Assembly (NCBI RefSeq): GCF_019801965.1
Contig: NZ_JAHVIA010000006.1
Coordinates: forward strand, 1 to 64,000
Direction: 5' to 3'
Length of the DNA stretch: 64,000 bases
DNA from: Salipiger bermudensis
GTDB taxonomy: Bacteria; Pseudomonadota; Alphaproteobacteria; Rhodobacterales; Rhodobacteraceae
The position numbers and the translations under genes are program-made. Every line of letters begins with the position of its first letter. Positions within the stretch are counted from its first letter, which is position 1. Positions 47,441 through 56,520 of this stretch are shown here, piece by piece. The notes under the pieces are model-generated. The model was given only the letters and a program-made list of their open reading frames with translations. It was not told the DNA's origin and ran no database searches.

Positions 47441-48432
47441 TCAATATCGGCTGGATCGGCTGCGGCCGCCACGCACGCCAGATGCTGCTGCCGCAGCTCG
47501 GGCGCAACGACATCCGCATCGCCGCACTTTGCGACCGCGACGGAGAGGCGCTGAAGAAAACGGCGGCGGAATACGGCGTCACCGCGCTGCACGATGATTT
47601 CCGCGAGATGATCAAGACGCCGGGGCTCGACGCCATCGGCATGGCAGTGGGCCCAGAGCTGCACCGCATGGCAACGCTGGCGGCGCTCGAGGCGGGTCTG
47701 CCGGTGTTCATGGAGAAACCGCCCGCCGCCACCGCCGCCGGTGCGCTCGAGATCGCCAAGGCGTCGGAAAAGGCCGGCAAGCCGGTGATGGTCGGCTTCA
47801 TGAAGCGCTATTCCACCGGCAACCGCATGGCGATGAACGTGCTCAAAGGCGGCACGTTCGGCGATGTGCTGGGCGTCACCGGCGCCTACATGACCGCGCC
47901 GACCTATTTCGAGGGCGAGCCCGACTATACCGGCTTCTACCTGCATCACTGCGTGCATTACATGGACCTGATCCCGTGGTTCACGGGCGAGGATTTCGGC
48001 GACATGCAGGTGCGCTCGGTCTCGCCGCAGCCGGGCAAGCTGCTGCTGCATCTCAACTTCACCACCGAGCAGGGCAAGATCGGCAATATCGTCATGGGCA
48101 CGGTGCAATCGCGCGGCACCCCAATGGAGGAGATCCGCATCATGGGCGATCACGCCCGGCTGCATGTCGACAACATCATCAATGTGGCGCTCTACCGCGA
48201 CCCGCCGTTCAAGGCCGACGATCCCGGCGCGGTGCTCGACCCGGCCTGCGACACGCTGAGCTGGACGCCCAACTTCACCGCCGCCGCCAACGAGGATCAC
48301 AAGGGCTACGCCGCGCTCCTGTCGGACGTGGCGGCCGTGCTGCGCGGCGAGAGCCGCGACGTGCCCGATATCGGCGACGGCGTGCTTGCGATGGAGCGGC
48401 TCGAGCGGATGATCTCCCAGATCGAGGCGTGA
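47437..48432 (+). CDS. Gfo/Idh/MocA-family oxidoreductase
   Basis: 331 residues. The N-terminal Rossmann fold has [17 protein letters not shown], followed by the family EKP motif ([14 protein letters not shown]). The C-terminal beta-sheet domain carries the catalytic-region His in [14 protein letters not shown]. Members oxidise or reduce hydroxyls of sugars and inositols with NAD(P). Paired with the epimerase-like gene (ATGA overlap), it resembles sugar or inositol oxidative catabolism. Last gene of the operon; a hairpin follows. Confidence 0.92.
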   Translation: MINIGWIGCGRHARQMLLPQLGRNDIRIAALCDRDGEALKKTAAEYGVTALHDDFREMIKTPGLDAIGMAVGPELHRMATLAALEAGLPVFMEKPPAATAAGALEIAKASEKAGKPVMVGFMKRYSTGNRMAMNVLKGGTFGDVLGVTGAYMTAPTYFEGEPDYTGFYLHHCVHYMDLIPWFTGEDFGDMQVRSVSPQPGKLLLHLNFTTEQGKIGNIVMGTVQSRGTPMEEIRIMGDHARLHVDNIINVALYRDPPFKADDPGAVLDPACDTLSWTPNFTAAANEDHKGYAALLSDVAAVLRGESRDVPDIGDGVLAMERLERMISQIEA

Positions 48433-48462
48433 GCACCTCGCGGTCATACAGCTTGCAGGAGA

Positions 48463-48486
48463 GGCGGCGCATGGCACGGCGCCGCC
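48463..48486 (+). terminator. Hairpin after the Gfo/Idh/MocA gene
   Basis: GGCGGCGC (48463-48470) and GCGCCGCC (48479-48486), 8-nt loop, 31 bases after the stop. It probably ends the sugar operon. Confidence 0.6.
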
Positions 48487-48560
48487 GCTGACAGCCGGAT
48501 CGCTGGACTGGTTTTCCTGCCGATGCTGCGCTGCGACAGGTGCAGTGCAGGAGAGATGCG

Positions 48561-48894
48561 ATGGCCAGTAAAGATGCGACGGCAATGCGAATTGTGGCGC
48601 CCTTCGGGGGCGCGGTGAGCCAGCTCTTCCAGATGTGGTCGGGCTGGTTCCAGAACCAGGGCCAGGTCGGCATTATCAACATCGACCTCGGTCGAGGAGC
48701 TAGAGCGCAGGATCCTCGACGATGTCGGCAGCTACGGGCGCCAGATCGGGTGGATGTCGGAGGCGCTTGAGGTGCTGATCACGCAGGCCGATCTCGATCG
48801 CACCAAGCTCAGCGACGGCCAGATCGCGACGCTGCACGCCTTCCGCGAGATGGTGGCCGAGGTGCAACGGCTCAAGGCGCCCCCTCCTGGCTGA
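48561..48894 (+). pseudogene. Small hypothetical gene with a frameshift near 48690
   Basis: ATG 48561 follows a strong AGGAGAG site. Frame 1 reads MASKDATAMRIVAPFGGAVS through GQVGIINIDL, then becomes Arg-rich and stops at 48770. A second frame, shifted by one base at about 48688-48692, continues as a well-formed helical sequence (VEELERRILDDVGSYGRQIG, WMSEALEVLITQADLDRTKL, LHAFREMVAEVQRLKAPP) and stops at 48894. Joined, they give about 110 residues. Either a one-base insertion has broken the gene, or there is a sequencing error or a recoding site. The family is not recognised. No other gene lies in 48433-49087. Confidence 0.6.
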
Positions 48895-49087
48895 CCCGCG
48901 CGCCCCGAGCGGCGCCCTTGCGCGCCGGGTCCGGCGTCTCCCGGCGCGGCCCGCGCGCGGATCGGCGCCCTCTGCTCATTGAGTGACCAGTTCCGCGCCT
49001 CATCGCGCCCGGCACCTCCCTGCGCGGGGGTCTTTGCGGAACCCTTTGGGCTGTCGCCGGTTGCACCTCTAACAAAGAGGTCTTGCT

Positions 49088-49885
49088 ATGAAACTCAACA
49101 TTGATGGACGGTTGGCCGTGATCAGCGGCGCAGCCGGCGGGATCGGCATGGCCACCGCCAAGGTGCTTGCCGAAGACGGGGCGCGGCTCTTCCTGACGGA
49201 TACCTCCGAGGAGGCGGTCGCGCAGGCGGCCGACGCGCTCGGGGATGCGGTGGTCGGTCATTCCGCCGCCGATCTCACCAAGGACGGCGAGGTGGCCGCG
49301 CTTGCCTCGCGGATCGCGGATCACGGCAGTGCCGACATCCTCGTGCACATGGCCGGGATCACCGGCGCCAAGGGCGATCCGCTCGAGATGGCCTATGACG
49401 ACTGGTTCGAGTGCTGGAACACCAATTTCATGTCTGCGGTGCGGATGACCAAGGCCCTGGTGCCGGGCATGGTCTCCAAGGGCTGGGGGCGTGTGGTCTT
49501 CACGGTTTCCGAGAATGCCGTGCAGCCCTATCCCGACGAGGCGGTCTACAACGCCTCGAAGGCGGCTCTGCTGAGCTACACCAAGGCGCTGTCGCTGCCC
49601 TACGGGCCGAAGGGCGTCCTGGTCAACGCGGTGATGCCGGCCTTCATTGAGAGCCCGATGACCGACGGCATGATGGAAAAGCGCGCCGAGGCGCTTGGCG
49701 TCTCGATGAACGAGGCGGTGGAGAGCTTCCTCGACGAAGAGCGCCCCTATCTCTCGCTCAAGCGCCGCGGACAGGCCGACGAGGTTGCCGCCGTGGCCGC
49801 CCTGCTCTGCTCCGACCGTGCCAGCTTCACCAACGGCTCGGCCTGGCGCGCCGACGGTGGCGCCGTGGCCGCGATCAACACCTGA
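49088..49885 (+). CDS. Short-chain dehydrogenase/reductase
   Basis: 265 residues. Cofactor motif SGAAGGIGMATA and active-site YxxxK (YNASKAALLSY) with catalytic Ser in VFTVSENAV. The NNAG motif is replaced by HMAGITG. A longer loop before the C-terminus (MTDGMMEKRAEALGVSMNEA) sets substrate specificity and resembles glucose/3-oxoacyl-type SDRs. Asp after strand 2 (FLTDTSEEA) favours NAD. A second SDR gene follows 34 bp later on the same strand. Confidence 0.9.
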   Translation: MKLNIDGRLAVISGAAGGIGMATAKVLAEDGARLFLTDTSEEAVAQAADALGDAVVGHSAADLTKDGEVAALASRIADHGSADILVHMAGITGAKGDPLEMAYDDWFECWNTNFMSAVRMTKALVPGMVSKGWGRVVFTVSENAVQPYPDEAVYNASKAALLSYTKALSLPYGPKGVLVNAVMPAFIESPMTDGMMEKRAEALGVSMNEAVESFLDEERPYLSLKRRGQADEVAAVAALLCSDRASFTNGSAWRADGGAVAAINT

Positions 49886-49919
49886 TCTTCCCACGATCCT
49901 CCCGCGAAAGGACGATCCC

Positions 49920-50735
49920 ATGAAAGACGGAAACATCTCCCACCTGCCCGAACCGGAATACATCGATGACGGCTATACCGGCGCCGGCAAGCTCGTCGGC
50001 AAGCGCGTCCTGATCTCCGGCGGCGACAGCGGCATCGGCCGCGCCGTGGCGCTTCACATGGCGCGCGAGGGCGCCAGGGTCGCGATCCTCTACCACTCCG
50101 CCGAGGACAAGGCGGAAGAGACCCGCAAGGGGATCGAAGCCGAAGGGACCGAGGCGCTGGTGATCCAGTGCGACACCGGCACCAGCGCCGACTGCGACGC
50201 GGCGGTGGCGCGGCTCGTCGAGGCTTGGGGCGGCATCGACGTGCTGGTCAACAATGCCGGTTTCCAGAAGCCCTACCACTCGCTCGACGAGGTCAGCGAC
50301 GAGGACTGGCGGGCGCATTTCGACGTCAACATGGGCGGCATCTTCTTCCTCTCGCGCGCCGCGCTGGCGCATATGCAGGAGGGCGGCGCGATCGTGAACA
50401 CCACCTCGATCAACGCCTTTGTCGGCAATGACGCGCTGCTGCCCTATTCCGCCACCAAGGGCGCCATCACCACCTTCACCCGGTCGCTGGCCAAGCAGGT
50501 GATGGACCGCGGCATCCGCGTCAACGAGGTCGCCCCGGGGCCGGTGGCCACCGACATCCAGTCGGTGTTCGAGGATTTCGACGAGGACATCCTGAAGAAC
50601 ATGGCAGCACCGATCGGGCGCGTCGGACAGCCGCGCGAGCTCGGGCCAGCCTATGTCTTCCTCGCCTCGCGTGACGGCTCGTTCATCACCGGCCAGACCA
50701 TCCACGTCAACGGCGGCATGATCTTCGGCGCCTGA
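49920..50735 (+). CDS. Short-chain dehydrogenase/reductase (YhdF/general stress protein type)
   Basis: 271 residues from ATG 49920 with GAAAGGA upstream. It has a roughly 20-residue N-terminal extension before the cofactor motif (LISGGDSGIGRAVALHMARE), typical of the stress-associated GSP39/YdaD-like SDR group. NNAG is intact (LVNNAGFQKP), as is YSATKGAITTFTRSLAKQ. C-terminal GQTIHVNGGMIFGA is standard. The substrate is unknown. Convergent with treY across a strong hairpin. Confidence 0.92.
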   Translation: MKDGNISHLPEPEYIDDGYTGAGKLVGKRVLISGGDSGIGRAVALHMAREGARVAILYHSAEDKAEETRKGIEAEGTEALVIQCDTGTSADCDAAVARLVEAWGGIDVLVNNAGFQKPYHSLDEVSDEDWRAHFDVNMGGIFFLSRAALAHMQEGGAIVNTTSINAFVGNDALLPYSATKGAITTFTRSLAKQVMDRGIRVNEVAPGPVATDIQSVFEDFDEDILKNMAAPIGRVGQPRELGPAYVFLASRDGSFITGQTIHVNGGMIFGA

Positions 50736-50742
50736 GCGCGCC

Positions 50743-50771
50743 GGTCGGGGCGCTCAGCCCGCGCCCCGACC
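50743..50771. terminator. Bidirectional hairpin between the SDR gene and treY
   Basis: GGTCGGGGCG (50743-50752) and CGCCCCGACC (50762-50771) form a perfect 10-bp stem with a 9-nt loop in the 41-bp gap between convergent stops. Confidence 0.75.
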
Positions 50772-50776
50772 CGGCC

Positions 50777-52966
50777 TCAGATCCGAGGCGCCTCGAGCTT
50801 CGGCAGGGTCGCCGCATCGGTGGTGAAGCGCAGCGCCACCTCGCGTCCAGAGAGGCTGCGCACCAGGCGCAGCGCCGACCCATCCCGCTCGATCCGGCAC
50901 TCGCCGCGCGCGAAGACATCGCGGTGCTGCCGGCGCAGCGTCAGCAGATCGTCGAGCAGCGCCATCTTGCGCGCCCCGAAGGCGCTCACCGGCGCTGCGG
51001 GATCGAGCGGCGCACGGTTGTCGGGATCGGTGAGCGCGAAGGTCCCCGTCTCGCTGCCCTGGTAGATGTCGGGCACGCCCGGCACCATGCAGCGCAGTGC
51101 CAGCTGGACCAGCGACAGCCGCTCGCCTAGCGCCACTAGATCGCGCAGCGCGGCGGGTTCGGCCCGGCGCCAATCGGCCAGAAGCGCCGTCGCAAACGCC
51201 GCCGCCTGCGCTTCCGCCTCCTCGTCGGGCACGTGCCAGTCTGTGAGCTCCTTCGCCTCGCGCAGCGCCTTCTGCAGATGCGCGGACAGCCGCTCCTCGA
51301 GATCGTCGCGCTGCGGCTCCCAGAGGGCCAGCGCCGATTGCAGGATATACCAGCGTGACGAGTCATCCGGCGGGTGCGGCGCATCGAGCGCCTCGGCCTG
51401 CTGCCAGAGCGCCGCGGCACTGTCCGGCAGATGGGTGAGCGCGATCAGCCGCGCCCGCGCATCCTCGGCGCGCTTTGTGTCATGGCTCGAGCCCAGCGTC
51501 ATGGCGTCGGGCCACTGCGTCAGCCGCTCGGCGCTCCACGCCTCGAACGCCTCCGGCGACAGCGGCGGCGCATCCGGCTCGGAGCCGACCTCGGCCTCGG
51601 CGAGACACCGGGTCTGGCGATAAAAGGCCGTATCTTCCTGCGCCTTCGCCACGACCGCGCCGGTGACCTGCTGGAAACGCCGCACCAGCCCCCTGCCCTC
51701 CGGGCCCGCCGGCTCGAGCAGCACCGCGTGAAGGTGATCGAGCACGGTACGGTCGGAAAGACCGGCGGCGGCGTCGCAAACCATGGTGTCGAGCAATGCC
51801 GCGTCTTCGCCGCTCGGGCCGTCCGCATCGATATAGCTGCGGTAGCGCGGGAAGGCGACGAGCATGGCGCGCAGGGCCTCGCGCACGGTGTCGGGATCCG
51901 AGGGCCGACCGGCCTCTTCGAGCGCCGTGACGCCACGGCGGGTCATCTCGCCGAGTTCCGCGGCCAGATCCTCCGACAGGATCTGGTGCCGCGCCGCGCA
52001 GCAGGCTTCCTCGTAATCGTGATGCGTGCCGGTTGCGCCCCGCCACATGCCGTCGAGCCGCTCCATGCCGTCTTCATCGAGCAAGAGCCGGGTGATCCGG
52101 TCATTGGCCTCGTAGCCCGTGGTGCCCTCGATCGGCCAGGCCGGCATCGCCTCGTCGCCGGTCAGGATCTTCTCGACCCAGACCGGCACATCGGTCCCGA
52201 GCTCGTCTCGCAGCCAGCCGAGGTAACCCGCCGGGTCGGCGAGCCCGTCGATATGATCGATGCGCAGCCCATCCGCGAGCCCCTCGCGCACGAGCTCGAG
52301 CGGCAGCGCCATCATGGCGTCGAACACCGCGCGCTCCTCGACGCGCATGCCGATCAGGCTGGTGATGTTGAAGAAGCGCCGGTGCGAGAGCCTCCGCCGC
52401 TCGCGCACCCAGTGGCGCAGGTGCCAGTGCTGGCGATCGAAGATCGCGGCGACCTCGCCCGCCTCCGCTGTGCCCGGCGCCAGCGGCAGCCAGCCGCCCT
52501 CCCAGCTCACGCGAGCGGCCTCGGGGTCGATCTCGAAGGACCCGGCCGCGAGCATCTCGTCGAGCGGTTCCGGCAGGATCGGCAGGATCAGCCCCTGCTG
52601 CCAGTCGATATCGAAATAGCGCGCGAAGCGGCTGTCGGCGCCGTGGGTCAGCGCATCGAGAAGCCACGGGTTCTCGACGCTGAGAACCGTGTGGTTTGGC
52701 ACCAGGTCGAGGATGATGCCGAGCTGGTGCCGATGCGCAACCCGGGCGAAGCGCTCATACCCCGCGCGGCCACCCAGCACCGGGTCGATCTCGGCCGGAT
52801 CGGCGACGTCATAGCCGTGGGTCGACCCACTCTCGGCGGTGAAGATCGGCGAGAGGTAGACATGGCTGACCCCGAGCCCCGCGATGTAGGGCAGCAGCGC
52901 GATGGCCCGGTCGAAATCGACGCCTTGCCGGAGCTGCAGGCGGTAGGTCGCGATGAGAGGTCTCAC
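50777..52966 (-). CDS. treY: Maltooligosyl trehalose synthase
   Basis: 729 residues. GH13 family landmarks: DLVPNHTVLSVENPWL, GLRIDHIDGLADP (nucleophile Asp), VWVEKILTGDE (acid/base Glu) and GSSHDTKRAEDARARL (transition-state Asp). The HDTKRxEDxRAR string is diagnostic for TreY. It isomerises the reducing-end glucosyl bond of a maltodextrin to alpha-1,1, giving maltooligosyl-trehalose, which TreZ then hydrolyses. It overlaps treZ by four bases. TreX, the usual debranching partner, is not in the window. Trehalose would serve as a compatible solute. Confidence 0.95.
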   Translation of the reverse strand: MRPLIATYRLQLRQGVDFDRAIALLPYIAGLGVSHVYLSPIFTAESGSTHGYDVADPAEIDPVLGGRAGYERFARVAHRHQLGIILDLVPNHTVLSVENPWLLDALTHGADSRFARYFDIDWQQGLILPILPEPLDEMLAAGSFEIDPEAARVSWEGGWLPLAPGTAEAGEVAAIFDRQHWHLRHWVRERRRLSHRRFFNITSLIGMRVEERAVFDAMMALPLELVREGLADGLRIDHIDGLADPAGYLGWLRDELGTDVPVWVEKILTGDEAMPAWPIEGTTGYEANDRITRLLLDEDGMERLDGMWRGATGTHHDYEEACCAARHQILSEDLAAELGEMTRRGVTALEEAGRPSDPDTVREALRAMLVAFPRYRSYIDADGPSGEDAALLDTMVCDAAAGLSDRTVLDHLHAVLLEPAGPEGRGLVRRFQQVTGAVVAKAQEDTAFYRQTRCLAEAEVGSEPDAPPLSPEAFEAWSAERLTQWPDAMTLGSSHDTKRAEDARARLIALTHLPDSAAALWQQAEALDAPHPPDDSSRWYILQSALALWEPQRDDLEERLSAHLQKALREAKELTDWHVPDEEAEAQAAAFATALLADWRRAEPAALRDLVALGERLSLVQLALRCMVPGVPDIYQGSETGTFALTDPDNRAPLDPAAPVSAFGARKMALLDDLLTLRRQHRDVFARGECRIERDGSALRLVRSLSGREVALRFTTDAATLPKLEAPRI

Positions 52967-54678
52967 GAGGTGATCTCCACTTCGATGGCAAAGGGATCGC
53001 GGGTCGGATCGTTGAGGCTGACATCCGGCGCTGCGAGCGAGGCGGCACCGGCGGCCGGCGCGCCGAGCGACAGCAGCATGCGGATCTCGCCGGCCGCGAA
53101 GGGCCAGCTCACCGCGTAGGCCTTGGGGCCGTGGCGCCGGACCTCTCCGAGCCCGGTCTTGCCGGATTTGAGCAGTGGCACGATCTTGCGGCGGCGCAGG
53201 GCAATGAGCTCGCGGGTCAGCGCGCGCCAGCCTTCGGCGCGGGCGGCATCGGCTGAGGGATAGGGACGAGAGACCGCAAGTGCCGCCTCGCCCGTCGGGT
53301 CGGGCATGCCGGAGAGATCATAGCCGATGCGGGTCAGCTCGGCGCTGCGCCCCTCGCGCACCGCAGCGCGACCGGCCTCGTCGGGCGGATCGCAGAAGAA
53401 CAGGAAGGGCGCATCGCTGCCCTCCTCCTCGCCCATGAAGAGCATCGGCAGGAAGGGCATGAGCAGCAGCGCCGCGTGCAGCACCCGCGCGGGCTCTTCG
53501 CCGATCAGCGCGATCAGCCGCTCGCCAAGCGCGCGGTTGCCGATCTGGTCATGGGTCTGGTTGGCGTTGATGAAGGCGGTCCAGGGCAGATGCGCCGCCG
53601 GCGCGCCGCGCGGCCCCTCGGCGTGGGGCTGACCCTCATCGACCTGGCCGTGGCTCAGGGCATGGGCGACATCGGCAAACGGATCGGCGGCGAAGCGGCT
53701 GTAATAGCCGTGGGTCTCGCCGGTCACGGCGACATGCATCGCATTGTGCCAATCGTCGTTCCACTCGGCATCGAACCCGGCTTCGCGCAGGTCGGGCAGG
53801 TTGCGCTCATCCTCGCAGATCAGGTGGATCGGGCGGCCAAGCTCGAGCGCGCGCAGCTCGGCGGCAAGAGTACGCATGAAGCGCTGATCCTGACCGTCGC
53901 GGATCTCGTGCACCGCATCGAAGCGGAAGCCGTCGAGCCGGTAGTCCTGCAGCCAGCCAAGCGCCGCATCGCGGAAGAACGCGGCAACCTCGGGGCGCTC
54001 GAAGGCGATGCCGTCGCCCCAAGGGGTCGGGCGCTGGTTGAAGAAGTCGGGCGCGTAGCTCGGGATCAGGTTTCCGAACGGGCCGAAATGGTTCATAACC
54101 AGATCGAGAAATACCATCATTCCAAGGCTTTGTGCCCGGGCCACAAAATCGCGCAGATCGTCGGGCGTACCGTAGGCGGCATGGGGCGCGCGGATCAAGA
54201 CACCGTCATAGCCCCAGCCCCGCTGGCCGGAGAACTGCGACAGGGGCATGAGCTGGATCGCGGTGACGCCAAGCTCCGAGAGATCAGGGAGACGGCGGGC
54301 GGCCGCCGCGAAGGTGCCTTCGGGGGTGAAGGCACCGACATGCAGCTCGAAGATCACCGCCTCTTCGAGCGGGCGTCCGGCCCAGCTGCCCTGCCAGCGA
54401 TAGCGCGACGGATCGACGAGGCGGGACGGGCCGTCGACACCTTCGGGCTGGGCACGCGATGCCGGGTCCGGGATCTCGGCGCCGTCGACCCGGAAACGGT
54501 AGGTCATGCCATCTTGCGCCAGCGCCTGGCCGCTCCAGAACCCGCGGGAATCCGAGCGCAGGGGAATATCCTGTTGCCCGAGCTGTACAGACACCTGTTC
54601 TGCCGTCGGGGCCCAGAGCCCGAAACGCCACCGGCCCTCGCCGATCGGATGCGCGCCCCAGCGCGGTGTATCGCTCAT
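52963..54678 (-). CDS. treZ: Malto-oligosyltrehalose trehalohydrolase
   Basis: 571 residues from ATG 54678. An N-terminal CBM48/E-set domain (about 5-95: WRFGLWAPTAEQVSVQLGQQ) precedes the GH13 barrel: ELHVGAFTPEGTF, FLDLVMNHFGPFGN, GFRFDAVHEIRD (nucleophile Asp), LICEDERN (Glu) and NQTHDQIGNRALGERL (Asp). The NQTHDQIGNRA string is typical of TreZ. It releases trehalose from maltooligosyl-trehalose made by TreY. First gene of the treZ-treY pair. Confidence 0.95.
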   Translation of the reverse strand: MSDTPRWGAHPIGEGRWRFGLWAPTAEQVSVQLGQQDIPLRSDSRGFWSGQALAQDGMTYRFRVDGAEIPDPASRAQPEGVDGPSRLVDPSRYRWQGSWAGRPLEEAVIFELHVGAFTPEGTFAAAARRLPDLSELGVTAIQLMPLSQFSGQRGWGYDGVLIRAPHAAYGTPDDLRDFVARAQSLGMMVFLDLVMNHFGPFGNLIPSYAPDFFNQRPTPWGDGIAFERPEVAAFFRDAALGWLQDYRLDGFRFDAVHEIRDGQDQRFMRTLAAELRALELGRPIHLICEDERNLPDLREAGFDAEWNDDWHNAMHVAVTGETHGYYSRFAADPFADVAHALSHGQVDEGQPHAEGPRGAPAAHLPWTAFINANQTHDQIGNRALGERLIALIGEEPARVLHAALLLMPFLPMLFMGEEEGSDAPFLFFCDPPDEAGRAAVREGRSAELTRIGYDLSGMPDPTGEAALAVSRPYPSADAARAEGWRALTRELIALRRRKIVPLLKSGKTGLGEVRRHGPKAYAVSWPFAAGEIRMLLSLGAPAAGAASLAAPDVSLNDPTRDPFAIEVEITS

Positions 54679-55107
54679 CGGATCGCGGCCTGCCGGGTCT
54701 CGGCAGCGGCGCCGGGACCGCCGGCGCGGTACGCGGATCGAAGCCTATGCGGGCGTGATCGTGCGGAAGAGCGAAAGCACCGCCGGGGCGCGGCGCATGC
54801 GCGGGACAGGACCGTGTCAGGATGACGATACCGCAAGACAGAACTCTCAGTGCTTGGCGACGCAGGTGGCCGGACCATTCTGGCCTTCGGATGATCCATT
54901 CCGAAAACCGCTGCGAAGCGCTTTGGTTCCGCGTGCAGCGGCCACCGGTCGGCAATCTGTCAGGTGCTGTTCAAATGCGCGGCCCCGCGCGGCGCAAAGC
55001 CCGTTTCTTGCGCAGAATGGCAAGCTTTCGGGTCTCTTGCCCTCCGGAGTGCCGACGCTCTGCCCGTGTTGGCTCTACGGGCAGAGCGCGCGACGCTGTT
55101 CCGACGC
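54679..55107. other. 429-bp intergenic region upstream of treZ
   Basis: Lies between the phosphomannomutase stop and the treZ start, both on the minus strand. Frames translate to Arg/Ser/Ala-rich sequence without domains. It should hold the treZ promoter, but no element stands out. No gene is called. Confidence 0.45.
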
Positions 55108-56478
55108 TCAGGCGACCGCCGCGCGCAATGCGGCGAGCCCCGCGCCCATCAGCGCCTCTGCCCCGGCCTTGTCGCTGGCCTCGACATAGAGCCGCAGCTC
55201 GGGCGCATTGCCGGAGGGGCGGACATGCACGATGCGGCCATCTTCAAGCGTCATCCGGACGCCGTCGGTCAGATCCGTCGCAGCCTCCGATCCGCCGAGT
55301 TTGGAGAGAAACGCCGCCCGCGCCTCGGCGCCGTCGGCGAGCTGCGCCACGAAGGGCTGCGAGCGCTCCTGCGGAACCTCCTGCAGACGGTCGGCCATGG
55401 TGACCACGGGCGGCTCCTTTGCCACCCGCGCCGAAACCGAGCCGTCGCCCGCGGCGATCAGCGTCATGATCAGCGGCAGCATGCAATCGCGGGTCGGCAG
55501 CGGCGCGAGCGCGCCCGCCGGCCCCTGTGCCTCGAAACCGAGCAGGAAGCCGCCATTGGCCTCGTAGCCCACCACCTCGCCGCCGGCCTCTTCCATGCCG
55601 GCGATCACGAAGGGCGAGCCGATGCGGGTCAGGCGCACCGCGCCGAAGCTCTTCTTCTGCACGCCGGAATTCGACGAGATCGGCGTGACCACCGTCTCGG
55701 CACCGAGCATCTCGGCGGTGATCTGGCCCATGACGTCGCCGGGCACGATGGTGCCGGTCTCGTCGGCCAGCAGTGGCCTGTCGCTGTCACCATCGGTGGA
55801 GACCAGCGCGTCGAGCCCATCTGCCGTCACCCAGGCCGCGATCTGCGCGCGGGTGTCGGGATCGACGGCCTCGGTGTCGACGGGGATGAAGGTCTCGGAG
55901 CGGCCATATTCGACCACGTCGGCGCCGAGCCCCCGAAGGATCGCGGCGAGATCGTCGCGCCCGACGGCCGAATGCGCGTAGAGCCCGATCTTCCGCCCCT
56001 GAAGGGCGCTCGCCCCGCAGGCGCTGATATAGCGCTCGACGAAGCGCGCGGCGGCGTCCTCGTCCTCAGCCATCTCGCTTTCGGCCGTGCCCGGTTCACG
56101 CCCGAGCGCGCAGTTGATCGCGACCTCGTCGGTCTTGGTGATCTCGCCGGTGCGGGAGTAGAACTTGAGCCCGTTGCGATCGGCGGGGATGTGGCTGCCG
56201 GTCACCATGATGGCCCCGGCGCCGACCTCCTGCGCCGCCAGCGCCAACGCCGGCGTCGGCAGCTCGCCGCAATCGATGACGCGGATGCCCTCGGCGCGCG
56301 CCGCCGCCGCGATGTCGGCGGCGATGCGCGGGCTCGACGGGCGCAGATCGCGCCCGAGGCAGAGGCCATTGCCGATGTCACAGGCCGCGATGAAAGCGCG
56401 GACATGGTCCGCGACCAGCTCGGGCGTCAGCTCTGTCACCAGACCACGCAGGCCGCTGGTGCCGAATTTCGGTGCCAT
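55108..56478 (-). CDS. Phosphomannomutase/phosphoglucomutase
   Basis: 456 residues. The four-domain alpha-D-phosphohexomutase pattern is clear: FGTSGLRGLV at the N-terminus, phosphoserine loop VTGSHIPADRNGLKFY, metal loop STDGDSDRPLLADE, sugar-specificity region GYEANGGFLLG and phosphate-binding loop HVRPSGNAPELRLYVEA. GYEANGG fits enzymes that accept both mannose and glucose phosphates. With the neighbouring guanylyltransferase it makes GDP-mannose for exopolysaccharide. Confidence 0.93.
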   Translation of the reverse strand: MAPKFGTSGLRGLVTELTPELVADHVRAFIAACDIGNGLCLGRDLRPSSPRIAADIAAAARAEGIRVIDCGELPTPALALAAQEVGAGAIMVTGSHIPADRNGLKFYSRTGEITKTDEVAINCALGREPGTAESEMAEDEDAAARFVERYISACGASALQGRKIGLYAHSAVGRDDLAAILRGLGADVVEYGRSETFIPVDTEAVDPDTRAQIAAWVTADGLDALVSTDGDSDRPLLADETGTIVPGDVMGQITAEMLGAETVVTPISSNSGVQKKSFGAVRLTRIGSPFVIAGMEEAGGEVVGYEANGGFLLGFEAQGPAGALAPLPTRDCMLPLIMTLIAAGDGSVSARVAKEPPVVTMADRLQEVPQERSQPFVAQLADGAEARAAFLSKLGGSEAATDLTDGVRMTLEDGRIVHVRPSGNAPELRLYVEASDKAGAEALMGAGLAALRAAVA

Positions 56479-56520
56479 TTTCCTTGGTCCTTCAGTCAGT
56501 TGCGCGGGAAGGAAGGGCGC

